A program made the position numbers and the translations under genes. The notes beneath the pieces were generated by a model that was given only the letters and a program-made list of their open reading frames with translations, was not told the DNA's origin and did not search any database. DNA of 64,000 bases from JACVRW01 sp963734365 (GTDB lineage: Bacteria > Actinomycetota > Thermoleophilia > Solirubrobacterales > Thermoleophilaceae): positions 1 to 64,000 of the forward strand of contig CAVTGV010000007.1 in assembly GCA_963734365.1 (NCBI GenBank). Reading direction: 5' to 3'. Positions 52,471 to 60,838 of this stretch are shown here, piece by piece (position 1 is the stretch's first letter; every line of letters starts with the position of its first letter).

Positions 52471-53367
52471 ATGTTCGAGGAAGGCCAGCTCTACTCCCCG
52501 GTCACGAGCGACGGCGACGGGGTCACCGTCCACCTCAGCGACGATCACCCCGGCGCGGCCGATCCCGAGTACCGCGAACGGCGCAACGAGATCGCGGCGT
52601 TGGCGCTCGCCTGGAATGCCGGCGAGCCTGCCCCTCCGGTGGACTACACGGAGGCCGAGCAGGAGGTGTGGCGCACGGTCTGCCGTGAGCTCGCACCCAA
52701 GCACGAGCAGCTGGCCTTCCGCGAGTTCCTCGAGGCCAAGCCGGCGCTCGATCTGCCCGCGGACGGCGTGCCCAGCCTCGACCTGGTGAGCGACCGGCTC
52801 GAGCCCATCACCGGCTTCCGCTACGTGCCCGCAGCCGGCCTGGTTCCGCTGCGCGACTTCTACGGCTCGCTGTCGGAGCGCATCTTCCACTCGACCCAGT
52901 ACGTGCGCCACCCGGCGCAGCCGCTCTACACGCCCGAGCCGGACATCATTCACGAGGTGATCGGGCACGGGCACCTGCTGGCCACGCCCACCTTCTCGGA
53001 GCTGCACCGGCTCACGGGCGAGGCCACCCATCGCCTGCGCGACGAGGAGAACCTGCGCTTCCTGTCGCGGGTGTTCTGGTTCACGGTCGAGTTCGGCGTG
53101 CTGATGGAGGACGGCGAGCTGCGCGCCTACGGCGCGGGAATCCTCTCCTCCTTCGGGGAGATCGACGAGTTCCGGGCCATGGAGCTGCGGCCGATCGACC
53201 TGACCGAGATGGGTACCGCCGACTACGACATCACGCACTACCAGCCCGTGCTCTACCGGGCGGAGTCGCTCGACGAGATCCGCGAGGTGGTGGGCGGCTT
53301 CTTCGCCACCTGCACCGACGAGTCGATCGACGAGATGCGCGCCCGGGCGGGCGCCGTTAACGCCTGA
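52471..53367 (+). CDS. phhA: phenylalanine 4-monooxygenase (aromatic amino acid hydroxylase)
   Basis: 298 aa, bacterial monomeric type. A non-heme iron, pterin-dependent enzyme converting phenylalanine to tyrosine. The iron ligands are the two His of EPDIIHEVIGHGHLLATPTF and the Glu of RVFWFTVEFGVLMEDGELRA. YGAGILSSFGE and DYDITHYQPVLYRAESLDEI are further family motifs. The Lrp-type gene diverges from it with an operator between, giving a simple phenylalanine-catabolism module. A pterin dehydratase gene is not adjacent. Confidence 0.95.
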   Translation: MFEEGQLYSPVTSDGDGVTVHLSDDHPGAADPEYRERRNEIAALALAWNAGEPAPPVDYTEAEQEVWRTVCRELAPKHEQLAFREFLEAKPALDLPADGVPSLDLVSDRLEPITGFRYVPAAGLVPLRDFYGSLSERIFHSTQYVRHPAQPLYTPEPDIIHEVIGHGHLLATPTFSELHRLTGEATHRLRDEENLRFLSRVFWFTVEFGVLMEDGELRAYGAGILSSFGEIDEFRAMELRPIDLTEMGTADYDITHYQPVLYRAESLDEIREVVGGFFATCTDESIDEMRARAGAVNA

Positions 53368-53386
53368 GCCAGCGATACTGCCGCGC

Positions 53387-54778
53387 GTGGAGCGCGGTTT
53401 CGACACGGACGTCCTGATCGCGGGTGCCGGGGTGGTGGGCTGCGCGATCGCGCGCGAGCTCAGTCGCTTCGACCTGCGGGTGACGCTGCTCGAGGCCGGC
53501 GCGGACGTGGGCGCCGGCACCAGCAAGGCCAACACCGCGCTGCTGCACACCGGTTTCGACGCCAAGCCCGGCACACTCGAGTCCCGGCTGGTGGCGCGCG
53601 GCTATGAGCTGCTGGGCCGTTACGCCGAGCGCGTGGGCATCCCGGTCGAGCGCACCGGGGCGCTGCTTGTGGCCTGGAATGACGAGCAGGTGGCGGAGTT
53701 CCCCGGCATCGTCGAGCGCTCGCGGGCCAACGGCTACGAGCCGATCCGGGAGCTCCCGGTGGAGGAGCTCTACCGGCGCGAGCCGCAGCTCGGTCACGGG
53801 GCCCTTGGCGCCCTCGAGGTCCCCGACGAGGGCCTGATCTGTCCCTTCACCACCCCGCTGGCCTTCGCCACCGAGGCGGTGGCCGCCGGCTGCGAGCTTC
53901 GGCGTGGGACGCCGGTGGATGGCGTCGAGCGGCTGGAGGGCGGCGGTCTGCGGGTCACGAGCAACGGGCGCGGGGTGTGGACCACGCGCTTCCTCGTGAA
54001 CGCCGCCGGTCTGCGCTCCGACGAACTCGACCGGATGCTGGGCCACCACGGCTTCACCGTCACGCCGCGGCGCGGCGAGCTGATCGTGTTCGACAAGCTC
54101 TCGCGCTCGCTGGTCGAGCACGTGATCCTCGCGGTACCGACGAAGATCACCAAGGGCGTGCTGATCGCGCCCACGGTGTTCGGCAACGTGATGCTGGGCC
54201 CGACCGCGGAGAACGTGGAGCGAAAGGACGACACCGCGTCCACGGCGGCCGGACTCGAGTACCTGCGCGCCGAGGGCGCGCGCATCATGCCCGCGCTGCT
54301 CGAGCACGAGGTCACCGCGGTGTACGTGGGACTGCGCGCGGCCACCGAGCACGCCGACTACCAGGTGAGCATCCACGCCGACGAGGGCTATGGCTGCGTG
54401 GGCGGAATCCGCTCGACGGGGCTCACGTCCTCGATGGCCCTTGCCGAGCACGTGCGCGACGAGCTCGAGTCCGCCGGGCTGCGGCTGGAGTCACGCGCCG
54501 GCGAGGCGCCCGAGGTCCACATGCCCAACATCGGGGAGCGCTTCCCGCGCCCCTACCAGCAGCCGGAGCTCATCGAGCGCGATCCCGCCTACGGCCGGAT
54601 CGTCTGCTTCTGCGAGCGCGTGAGCCGCGGCGAGGTGCGAGACGCTCTCGGCTCGTCTATCCCGCCGCTCGACCTCGACGGCCTGCGCCGCCGGACCCGC
54701 GCGCACCTCGGGCGTTGCCAGGGCTTCTTCTGCCGCGCCGAGCTCGAGGACCTGCTCGCCCGGGAGCGGGGGGCTTGA
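53387..54778 (+). CDS. GlpA-like FAD oxidoreductase with C-terminal [2Fe-2S] BFD domain
   Basis: 463 aa. FAD motif VLIAGAGVVGCAIARELSRF (8-27), DAO fold with LLHTGFDAKPGTLESRLVAR, and GYGCVGGIRSTGLTSSMALA. The C-terminal (about 400-463) BFD-like iron-sulfur domain has RIVCFCERVSRGEV and LGRCQGFFCRAELEDLL (C-x-C ... C-x4-C). The layout equals anaerobic glycerol-3-phosphate dehydrogenase subunit A. The substrate is probably glycerol-3-phosphate or a similar 2-hydroxy compound. It is coupled to the next flavoprotein by TTGA overlap. GTG start at 53387. Confidence 0.87.
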   Translation: MERGFDTDVLIAGAGVVGCAIARELSRFDLRVTLLEAGADVGAGTSKANTALLHTGFDAKPGTLESRLVARGYELLGRYAERVGIPVERTGALLVAWNDEQVAEFPGIVERSRANGYEPIRELPVEELYRREPQLGHGALGALEVPDEGLICPFTTPLAFATEAVAAGCELRRGTPVDGVERLEGGGLRVTSNGRGVWTTRFLVNAAGLRSDELDRMLGHHGFTVTPRRGELIVFDKLSRSLVEHVILAVPTKITKGVLIAPTVFGNVMLGPTAENVERKDDTASTAAGLEYLRAEGARIMPALLEHEVTAVYVGLRAATEHADYQVSIHADEGYGCVGGIRSTGLTSSMALAEHVRDELESAGLRLESRAGEAPEVHMPNIGERFPRPYQQPELIERDPAYGRIVCFCERVSRGEVRDALGSSIPPLDLDGLRRRTRAHLGRCQGFFCRAELEDLLARERGA

Positions 54779-56046
54779 GCGCCGAGCCCCAGGTGGTGAT
54801 CGTGGGCGGCGGCCCGGCCGGGCTGGCCGCGGCGGCGGAGCTCGGCCGGCAGGGCGTGCGCGACGTGCTCGTGATCGAGCGCGAGAACCACGCCGGCGGG
54901 ATCCCGCGCCACGCGAAGCACCAGGGCTTCGGGCTGCGCGACCTGCACCGGGTGATGTCCGGGCCGGACTACGCCGCGCGCCTGCGCGGGCTGGCGCTCG
55001 CGGGCGGCGCGGCCACCCTGATGGCCGAGACGATGGTCACGGGCTGGGCGCCGGGCGGCCCGCTCGAGCTCACCGGACCCGGCGGACGCATCACGCTCGA
55101 GCCCGCCGCCGTGATCCTCGCCACCGGCTGTCGCGAGCGACCTCGCTCGGCTCGACTGGTGCCCGGCTCGCGCCCCGGCGGGGTGATGACCACGGGGACG
55201 CTCCAGCAGCTCGTCTATCTGAAGAAGCGACGGCTCGGCGGACGCGCGCTCGTGGTCGGCGCCGAGCACGTGAGCTTCTCGGCGCTCATGACGCTCGACC
55301 ACGGCGGCGCACGGGCGGTGGGCATGACCACCGAGCTGCCGCACCACCAGTCGTTCGCACTGTTTCGCGCGGGCTCGCGCGTGCGCTACCGGGCGCCGCT
55401 GTGGACGCGCACGGCGGTCACAGCCATACACGGCCGTCCGCGGGTCGAGGAGGTGGAGCTCACCGATCTCGACAGCGGGCGCGTGCGGGCGCTCGCCTGC
55501 GACAGCGTGATCTTCACGGCCGACTGGATCCCGGACAACGAGCTCGCGGTGATCGGCGGCCTCGAGCTCGACCCGGGCACGCGCGGCCCTGCCGTGGACG
55601 CTCGGCTGCGCACGTCCCGCCGCGGCGTGTTCGCGGCCGGCAACCTGCTCCACGGCGCCGAGACCGCCGACGTGGCCGCCCTCTCGGGGCGCCACGCGGC
55701 CCGAGCGGCCGCCCGCTGGCTCGGGAGCGCACGTGGGTGGCCGGAGCCGCGCCTGCCGCTGGGCTGCGACGCGCCGCTGGCCTGGATCTCGCCCAACGTG
55801 GTCTCTCCAGCGGATGAGGACCCGGCGGACGCGCCGCCGCGAGGGCGCTTCGCGCTGCGCTCGACCGAGTTCCTGACCCGGCCCCGGCTGGAGGTCAGGC
55901 AGGCCGGCCGCAAGCTCTGGAGTGGGCGTGTTGCGCGCATGGTGCCCGGCCGCTCGGTGCGGCTGCCGCACGGCTGGTCCGTCGGCGCGGCCCCGAGTGG
56001 CGGGCCGCTCACGGTCTCCGTTTTCCGGTCCCGCGCGTCCGGGTAA
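54775..56046 (+). CDS. pyridine-nucleotide-type FAD oxidoreductase, partner of the GlpA-like enzyme
   Basis: 423 aa. FAD motif VVIVGGGPAGLAAAAELGRQ (7-26), ATGCRERPRSARLVPGSRPG, an NAD-type motif RRLGGRALVVGAEHVSFSAL, and GVFAAGNLLHGAETADVAAL. It matches the second subunit found next to GlpA-like genes in other bacteria. The DUF1667 third component of those operons is missing; instead the protein has an extra C-terminal beta region of about 80 residues (WISPNVVSPADEDPADAPPR to end). The TTG start overlaps the upstream stop. Confidence 0.85.
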   Translation: MSAEPQVVIVGGGPAGLAAAAELGRQGVRDVLVIERENHAGGIPRHAKHQGFGLRDLHRVMSGPDYAARLRGLALAGGAATLMAETMVTGWAPGGPLELTGPGGRITLEPAAVILATGCRERPRSARLVPGSRPGGVMTTGTLQQLVYLKKRRLGGRALVVGAEHVSFSALMTLDHGGARAVGMTTELPHHQSFALFRAGSRVRYRAPLWTRTAVTAIHGRPRVEEVELTDLDSGRVRALACDSVIFTADWIPDNELAVIGGLELDPGTRGPAVDARLRTSRRGVFAAGNLLHGAETADVAALSGRHAARAAARWLGSARGWPEPRLPLGCDAPLAWISPNVVSPADEDPADAPPRGRFALRSTEFLTRPRLEVRQAGRKLWSGRVARMVPGRSVRLPHGWSVGAAPSGGPLTVSVFRSRASG

Positions 56047-56055
56047 AGCGAAGGC

Positions 56056-56406
56056 ATGGAGCACGACGAGCAGGCCGAGCGCCTGGAGCGCGAGGTCGAG
56101 GACATGGAGAGGCGCTCGGGCGCGCTCGGTGAGCAGATCGAGGAGACCCGGCGCGACTGGAAGGCCAAGGAGGACGACCCGGCGATCTCCGGGGCGCAAC
56201 CCGATCCGGCCGACGATGAGGAGGAAGAAGCGATGAGCGAGACCCCGCGCGAGGAGTCCGACCAGCTACCCGAGGAGGCCCCTTCGGAGCAGGTCCCCGA
56301 CGACTCCTCCGAGCCCTCCCGCCCGGAGGCCGACGACACAAGCGGCGCGGCCGACGACGAGGGCACAGCCACCGGCAACCCCGACGCCGCGGGATCTGAC
56401 GAGTAG
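56056..56406 (+). CDS. acidic, mostly disordered protein
   Basis: 116 aa. Residues 1-40 are heptad-like (EHDEQAERLEREVEDMERRS). The rest is Asp/Glu/Pro/Ser-rich low complexity (DPADDEEEEAMSETPREESD). There is no domain. It starts 9 bp after the flavoprotein stop and is probably in the same operon. An internal ATG at 56233 could start a shorter product. Confidence 0.6.
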   Translation: MEHDEQAERLEREVEDMERRSGALGEQIEETRRDWKAKEDDPAISGAQPDPADDEEEEAMSETPREESDQLPEEAPSEQVPDDSSEPSRPEADDTSGAADDEGTATGNPDAAGSDE

Positions 56407-56431
56407 CGAACAGGCCCCTACTCTCGTAGGG

Positions 56432-57007
56432 GTGAAGGAGACAGTCTCGGGACCGATCAAGGCGGGCTTCGCCGCACTGTTCGCGGTCGGGGTCCTCCTG
56501 CTGCTGCTCAACCCGCCCTCGCTCTCCGGTGCCGGCGGGCTCGCCGTGTTCATCGGCGGCGGGCTGCTTCTCCTGCTCTTCACGGCGTGGGGCACGGTGG
56601 CTCTCACCGGCCGCGACTCGATGACCGAGCACGAGTTCGAGCGGCTCGTCCGGCGCAGCGAGGAGCTGGCCGCGCACCCGGAGCTCCGAACGGAGACCAC
56701 GGATTTCGACCTTTTGGTGGCGGACGCGATCGACGAGCTGCCGCTCGACTTCCAGCGTGTCCTCGACGACGTTCCGGTGGTGGTCTCCTGGCGGGGCCAG
56801 GAGAACCGCGCCTACGGCCATTACTTCGGCGACACCATCGCGCGCGACAACTACCCCGACCGCATCGTGCTCTACCAGGACACCCTCGAGCGCGACTTCG
56901 GCTACGACCGCGACCTGCTCAGAGCACAGGTCGTGCGCACGCTGCGCCACGAGCTGGCACACCACCTCGGCTGGAACGAGCCAGGGGTCCGCGAGCTGGG
57001 TCTCTGA
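56432..57007 (+). CDS. membrane-anchored zincin-like metalloprotease
   Basis: 191 aa. Two N-terminal transmembrane helices (GFAALFAVGVLLLLLNPPSL, GLAVFIGGGLLLLLFTAWGT) precede a zincin_1-type domain (about 90-191): FERLVRRSEEL, DFQRVLDDVPVVVSW, DRIVLYQDTLERDFGYDRDL, and the zinc site TLRHELAHHLGWNEPGVREL (HExxH plus downstream Glu). Soluble zincin_1 proteins are common in actinobacteria; the membrane-anchored form is less usual. GTG start at 56432. Confidence 0.82.
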   Translation: MKETVSGPIKAGFAALFAVGVLLLLLNPPSLSGAGGLAVFIGGGLLLLLFTAWGTVALTGRDSMTEHEFERLVRRSEELAAHPELRTETTDFDLLVADAIDELPLDFQRVLDDVPVVVSWRGQENRAYGHYFGDTIARDNYPDRIVLYQDTLERDFGYDRDLLRAQVVRTLRHELAHHLGWNEPGVRELGL

Positions 57008-57054
57008 GCGCCGACGAGGATCGCGTCGAGCCAGTCCGGCACCTGCCGGTCACA

Positions 57055-57684
57055 TCATCGCTGCATCCTTGGATCCTGCGTCGGGTCGGAGTACATGCCA
57101 GGGCAACCGTCGGCGCCGGCCTCCGGGCGCAGCTCGTAGTGCCACGGCTCGTTGCCGTAGATCTGGCACAGCCCGTAGGAGGCGCCGTGGTCGGACAGCC
57201 ACGCGGCGGCCCCGGAGGGCCCGATGTCAACAGCGTCCCCCGACACGTGGGCGGACCTGTTGGGGGTGGCCACCCAGCGGGCGGCCTCCTCCTCTGAGCC
57301 GTACTTCGAGACGGCCTGACGGAGAAGCCGTGCCTGGTGCTCCGGGGAACGCCAGCCGCTGTCTACGTGAAGCTCGACCCCGTCGTCCGCGGCATCCGTT
57401 GCCGCCTGGCGCAGGGCACCGAGCAGATCGGAGTCGAGGTTGGCTACATCCGGAGTCTCGTCATCGAAGACCGTCGAGCCGCTGGGGGCAGAACCGTCGG
57501 GCTCGCCAGGGTGCTCACTGCGGGGGACGTCGATGGACGATGTGGGCGTCGAGGATATGGACGTCGGCAACTGGTGGCCGAGGGCTGCGGCGATCGCCGC
57601 GACGACTGCCAGCAGGCCGGCGACGCGGCCCCAGCGAGTCCGAGTCCGGTAGATCGTTGTTCGTGCTGGTTGCCTGTGGGTCAC
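57055..57684 (-). CDS. vanY: D-alanyl-D-alanine carboxypeptidase, VanY type (M15B)
   Basis: 209 aa. A membrane anchor or uncleaved leader near 20-37 (RVAGLLAVVAAIAAALGHQL) and a disordered linker precede the M15B domain: HVDSGWRSPEHQARLLRQAV, SAHVSGDAVDIGPSGAAAWL (zinc His and Asp), YGLCQIYGNEPWHYELRPEA (E-x-W-H). It trims the terminal D-Ala of peptidoglycan precursors outside the membrane. It diverges from vanR-vanS, with a repeat-containing operator between them. vanHAX are absent. GTG start. Confidence 0.92.
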   Translation of the reverse strand: MTHRQPARTTIYRTRTRWGRVAGLLAVVAAIAAALGHQLPTSISSTPTSSIDVPRSEHPGEPDGSAPSGSTVFDDETPDVANLDSDLLGALRQAATDAADDGVELHVDSGWRSPEHQARLLRQAVSKYGSEEEAARWVATPNRSAHVSGDAVDIGPSGAAAWLSDHGASYGLCQIYGNEPWHYELRPEAGADGCPGMYSDPTQDPRMQR

Positions 57685-57719
57685 GCCGCCATTGAAGGCG
57701 GCGCGTGGTTGCCGGCACG

Positions 57720-57749
57720 TATGCGGTTTTCGATATGCCGCCGATATGC
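57720..57749. promoter_or_regulatory. VanR-type direct-repeat operator
   Basis: TATGC occurs at 57720-57724, 57734-57738 and 57745-57749. The last two lie in CGATATGC repeats exactly 11 bp apart (57731 and 57742), the phasing expected for tandem binding of an OmpR-family dimer, in the 85-bp gap between vanY and vanR. Confidence 0.65.
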
Positions 57750-57769
57750 GCCGGCTCTAGCATCGGAGG

Positions 57770-58453
57770 ATGCGCGTGTTGCTCGTTGAGGACGAGCCCT
57801 ACATGGCCGAGGCGCTCCGCGATGGCCTACGCCTGGAAGCGATCGCCGCAGACATCGCGGGCGACGGCGATACGGCTCTGGAGCTGCTGGGCGTCAACGC
57901 CTACGACATCGCGGTACTGGACCGCGACATCCCCGGGCCTTCCGGTGACGAGATCGCCAAGCGAATCGTCGCCTCCGGCAGCGGCATGCCGATCCTGATG
58001 CTCACCGCTGCCGACCGTCTCGACGACAAGACCACCGGGTTCGAACTCGGGGCCGACGACTACCTCACGAAGCCGTTCGCACTCCAAGAGCTCGTGCTCC
58101 GTCTCAGGGCGCTCGACCGCAGGCGCGCGCACCACAGGCCGCCGGTGTGGGAGATCGCCGGCCTACGACTGGATCCGTTCCGCCGCGAGGTCTACCGCGA
58201 CGGCCGCTATGTCGCGCTGACCCGCAAGCAGTTCGCAGTCCTCGAGGTACTCGTCGCGGCCGAAGGCGGTGTCGTCAGCGCCGAGGAGCTGCTGGAACGG
58301 GCGTGGGACGAGAACGCGGACCCGTTCACCAACGCCGTGCGCATAACGGTCTCGGGGCTTCGCAAGCGGCTCGGAGAGCCCTGGATCATCGCCACCGTGG
58401 CCGGCGTCGGCTACCGCATCGACACGGGGCCTGAGGGACAAGGCCGTGGATAG
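57770..58453 (+). CDS. vanR: OmpR-family response regulator (VanR-like)
   Basis: 227 aa. Receiver about 1-115: LLVEDEPYMAEALRDGLRLE, phospho-Asp in IAVLDRDIPGPSGDEIAK, Lys in DDYLTKPFALQELVLRLRAL. The winged helix about 130-220 has LTRKQFAVLEVLVAAEGGVV, AVRITVSGLRKRLGEPWIIA, VAGVGYRID. It forms an operon with the kinase (8-bp overlap). The VanR assignment rests on similarity of motifs and on the vanY neighbour. Confidence 0.88.
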   Translation: MRVLLVEDEPYMAEALRDGLRLEAIAADIAGDGDTALELLGVNAYDIAVLDRDIPGPSGDEIAKRIVASGSGMPILMLTAADRLDDKTTGFELGADDYLTKPFALQELVLRLRALDRRRAHHRPPVWEIAGLRLDPFRREVYRDGRYVALTRKQFAVLEVLVAAEGGVVSAEELLERAWDENADPFTNAVRITVSGLRKRLGEPWIIATVAGVGYRIDTGPEGQGRG

Positions 58454-59543
58454 ACAGCCTGGGTTGAGCGTCCGACTCAAGCTCACACTCAGCTACGCCG
58501 GCTTCCTGGTGGTCGCGGGTGCCTTGCTGCTCGCCGCCGGGTACTTCTCCCTCTCGCGTGGGGTGCATCCCGGTGTGATCTTCGTGGTCCGCAGCCACGC
58601 CGACCTCCTGCGCTATTTCGCTCCAGTCGCGGCCGCGGTGCTGGTATTCCTGGTCGTATTCGGTCTCGTGGGAGGGTGGCTTCTCGCGGGGCGGATGCTC
58701 GGCCCCCTGGACCGAATCACGGACGCCACACGCATCGCCGCGACCGGATCGCTCTCCCACCGGATCCGGCTACCGGGGCGCAACGACGAGCTCCGTGAGC
58801 TCGCGGACACCGTCGATGACATGCTCGCGCGGCTCGAAGCGCAGGTCGCCGAGCAGCAGAGATTCGCGGCCAACGCCTCCCACGAGCTGCGCACGCCGCT
58901 GGCGATCACGCAAACACTGCTCGACGTGGCCCGCAACGATCAGAGCCACAACGACCACGAACTTGTCGAGCGCCTCCACTTCGTCAACACCCGGGCGATC
59001 GACCTCACGGAAGCGTTGCTCCTACTCAGCCGGGCCGACCAGCGGTCCTTCCCACGAGAGGACGTCGACCTCTCCCTCATCGCCGAAGAAGCCACCGAGA
59101 CGCTCCTCCCCCTCGCGGAGGAACGCGGGGTCACCATCGAGACCTCCGGCGACGTGACCCCCACCATCGGCTCACCCGCCCTTCTGCAGCAGATGGCTAC
59201 GAACCTGGTGCACAACGCGACCGTCCACAACCTGGCTGAACAGGGCGCCGTGTGGGTCACGACCAGCGTTCGCCCCGAGAGCGTGGCGCTCACCGTGGAG
59301 AACACCGGCGAGAAGCTCACCCCACAGCTGGTTTCTACGCTGGAGGAGCCGTTTCAGCGCGGCAGCAGGCGCATACGCATCGACCACCCTGGTGTCGGCC
59401 TGGGCCTGGCGATCGTCAAGAGCATCACCGAAGCACACGAGGGAACCCTCACCCTCACCCCCCGGGCCGCTGGGGGACTCCGCGTGAGGGTGCAACTACC
59501 GCCCGCGCCCGCGCACAGCGGCGGACAACGATCAGGGCAATGA
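58446..59543 (+). CDS. vanS: membrane sensor histidine kinase (VanS-like)
   Basis: 365 aa. TM1 about 14-33 (SYAGFLVVAGALLLAAGYFS), a short extracytoplasmic loop (about 30 residues), and TM2 about 59-80 (VAAAVLVFLVVFGLVGGWLL). HAMP about 80-135, HisKA with FAANASHELRTPLAITQTLL, and HATPase_c with NLVHNATVHN and GVGLGLAIVKSITEAHEG follow. The loop between TM1 and TM2 is too small for a large sensor domain, as in actinobacterial VanS. Start GTG at 58446, inside vanR. Confidence 0.9.
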   Translation: MDRQPGLSVRLKLTLSYAGFLVVAGALLLAAGYFSLSRGVHPGVIFVVRSHADLLRYFAPVAAAVLVFLVVFGLVGGWLLAGRMLGPLDRITDATRIAATGSLSHRIRLPGRNDELRELADTVDDMLARLEAQVAEQQRFAANASHELRTPLAITQTLLDVARNDQSHNDHELVERLHFVNTRAIDLTEALLLLSRADQRSFPREDVDLSLIAEEATETLLPLAEERGVTIETSGDVTPTIGSPALLQQMATNLVHNATVHNLAEQGAVWVTTSVRPESVALTVENTGEKLTPQLVSTLEEPFQRGSRRIRIDHPGVGLGLAIVKSITEAHEGTLTLTPRAAGGLRVRVQLPPAPAHSGGQRSGQ

Positions 59544-59544
59544 G

Positions 59545-59633
59545 CGGAGAGGGTGGGATTCGAACCCACGAGGCAGTTTGACCCGCCCACACGATTTCCA
59601 GTCGTGCACCTTAAGCCGCTCGGTCACCTCTCC
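59545..59633 (-). tRNA. tRNA-Ser (anticodon GGA)
   Basis: On the reverse strand the acceptor GGAGAGG (59633-59627) pairs with CCTCTCC (59552-59546), discriminator G at 59545. The T arm encloses TTCGAAT, the anticodon stem CACGA/TCGTG holds CTGGAAA (anticodon GGA), and a long variable arm is present. It starts 1 bp after the vanS stop, on the opposite strand. The last 16 bases of the gene recur at 59679-59694. Confidence 0.95.
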
Positions 59634-59678
59634 TGAGCGGTCCTAGCCTAGATGCCTTGCCAGGCGGGCGTCCCGCAC

Positions 59679-59708
59679 CGGAGAGGGTGGGATTTCATCC
59701 CACCTCTC
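59679..59708. repeat. duplicate of the tRNA-Ser 3' end within a hairpin (att-like scar)
   Basis: CGGAGAGGGTGGGATT at 59679-59694 is identical to the tRNA 3' end (59545-59560). The copy forms the left arm of a hairpin: GAGAGG(G)TGGGA (59681-59692) and TCCCACCTCTC (59698-59708), 11 bp with one bulged G and a 5-nt loop. Direct repeats of tRNA 3' ends are typical of integration sites; only 134 bp separate the two. Confidence 0.6.
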
Positions 59709-59971
59709 TGCTCCCGTTGGGACGAAGGCTGAGTGTTGAGCGGGCGGGAGGTTGGAAATCCGTTCTGTCCCCTCCCGCCCGCGACGGGAGCGGCGGTATC
59801 TGGCGGAGTGCCGCGCCCGTCCCGCTGTCCCGGTTGCCTCCGGTGCGCCCAGGCCGCCGGGGGGACGTCTGGGCTCGCTTGCGGGACCAAGTGAGTGCCC
59901 GGCCGGCGAGGGGTCAAACAACCTCCCGAAAACTCTCCAACTTCTTCCGGGCTGGGGCGTTACCCACCGTG
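59709..59971. other. intergenic, no gene recognised
   Basis: 263 bp of GC-rich sequence with no recognisable frame. A forward frame is open through it into the small gene at 59972, but its composition (Pro/Arg/Gly) is not protein-like. Confidence 0.45.
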
Positions 59972-60229
59972 ATGCCACTTAGTGACGATCCGACAAGCCC
60001 CGATGGTGGCCGCGACTCGCTGGCCGGCCACGACGACCCGATCATCCAGCAGGCAGCACTCGGGCTACACCTGTGGGGGCAGTTGAAGCAGATCGAGCCA
60101 CCCGAAAAGGCCTTCCACGCCGTGGCGGACCTCGACACTGAGGACCTGCGCGCCGTGGTCACCCATCACCTGTTCGCGTGGCACCAGGAAGTCGGCGCGG
60201 CGCAACGGCGAAGGTCCGACCTGGCCTAG
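59972..60229 (+). CDS. small hypothetical protein, 85 aa
   Basis: The part from MPLSDDPTSPDGGRDSLAGH through DDPIIQQAALGLHLWGQLKQ, AFHAVADLDTEDLRAVVTHH, LFAWHQEVGAAQ is helical and protein-like, unlike the upstream part of the frame. The ATG at 59972 is the likely start, but no good ribosome binding site is visible. The family is unknown. The stop overlaps the end of the convergent TetR gene. It lies between the tRNA-Ser scar and chromosomal genes, so it may be left over from an integrated element. Confidence 0.45.
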   Translation: MPLSDDPTSPDGGRDSLAGHDDPIIQQAALGLHLWGQLKQIEPPEKAFHAVADLDTEDLRAVVTHHLFAWHQEVGAAQRRRSDLA

Positions 60230-60814
60230 GCCGGCCCGACCAGCGTCTCGGCTAGTTCGCGCACCCCGCGAGCCAGTGGGACAGCGTCTCGCGACTGGGC
60301 CGCGGCGTACACGCCCTCCATCAGTACCCAGAGCTGATCGGCCACGGGCCGCCGGGTCCGGCGTGTCGAGCTGTGCGGTGAGTTCGCCGAGCTGGTCGTG
60401 CACCCAGGTCTTCAGGGCCACGGCGCGCTCGTGCGCGGGCAGGCTGGCGTCCGGCAGCTCGGCGAGTCCCATCTGGAACGGGCAGCCGCGGCAGCGCTCG
60501 GGGCCGACCTGCTCGATCAGGGCGTCGAAGAGGGCCAGGATGCGGTCGCGGGGCTCGGGGCCGCCGGCGTCGAGTGCCTCGGCGAACCAGCCGCGGTAGA
60601 GGCGGTCGGCGCGCTCCACGTCGGCGATCAGGTCGTCCTTGGAAGAGAACAGCCGGTACAGGGTGGTGGGCGCGACGCCCGCCGTGTCCGCCACGAGATC
60701 GATGCCCGTGGCTCGCAGGCCACGCCAGTAGAAGAGGTCGCTCGCCACCCCGAGCACCAGCTCGCGGGTCTCGGCGGCGATGCGTTGCTTAGGTGTGCGT
60801 TGGCGCGTAGCGAT
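60226..60814 (-). pseudogene. TetR/AcrR regulator, frameshifted near the C-terminus and lacking a clear start
   Basis: The helix-turn-helix RGLRATGIDLVADTAGVAPT, TLYRLFSSKDDLIADVERAD and ligand domain (CRGCPFQMGLAELPDASLPA, VHDQLGELTAQLDTPDPAA) are intact. An extra base at 60346 then shifts the frame; the expected end VADQLWVLMEGVYAAAQSRD, ARGVRELAETLVGPA continues in the other frame to TAG at 60226-60228. At the expected N-terminus (ATRQRTPKQRIAAETRE) the codon is ATC, not ATG/GTG/TTG, and no alternative start is near. It diverges from the NmrA-like gene it may once have controlled. Confidence 0.75.
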
Positions 60815-60838
60815 GAAAACGAGTGAGGAGACGAGCGA

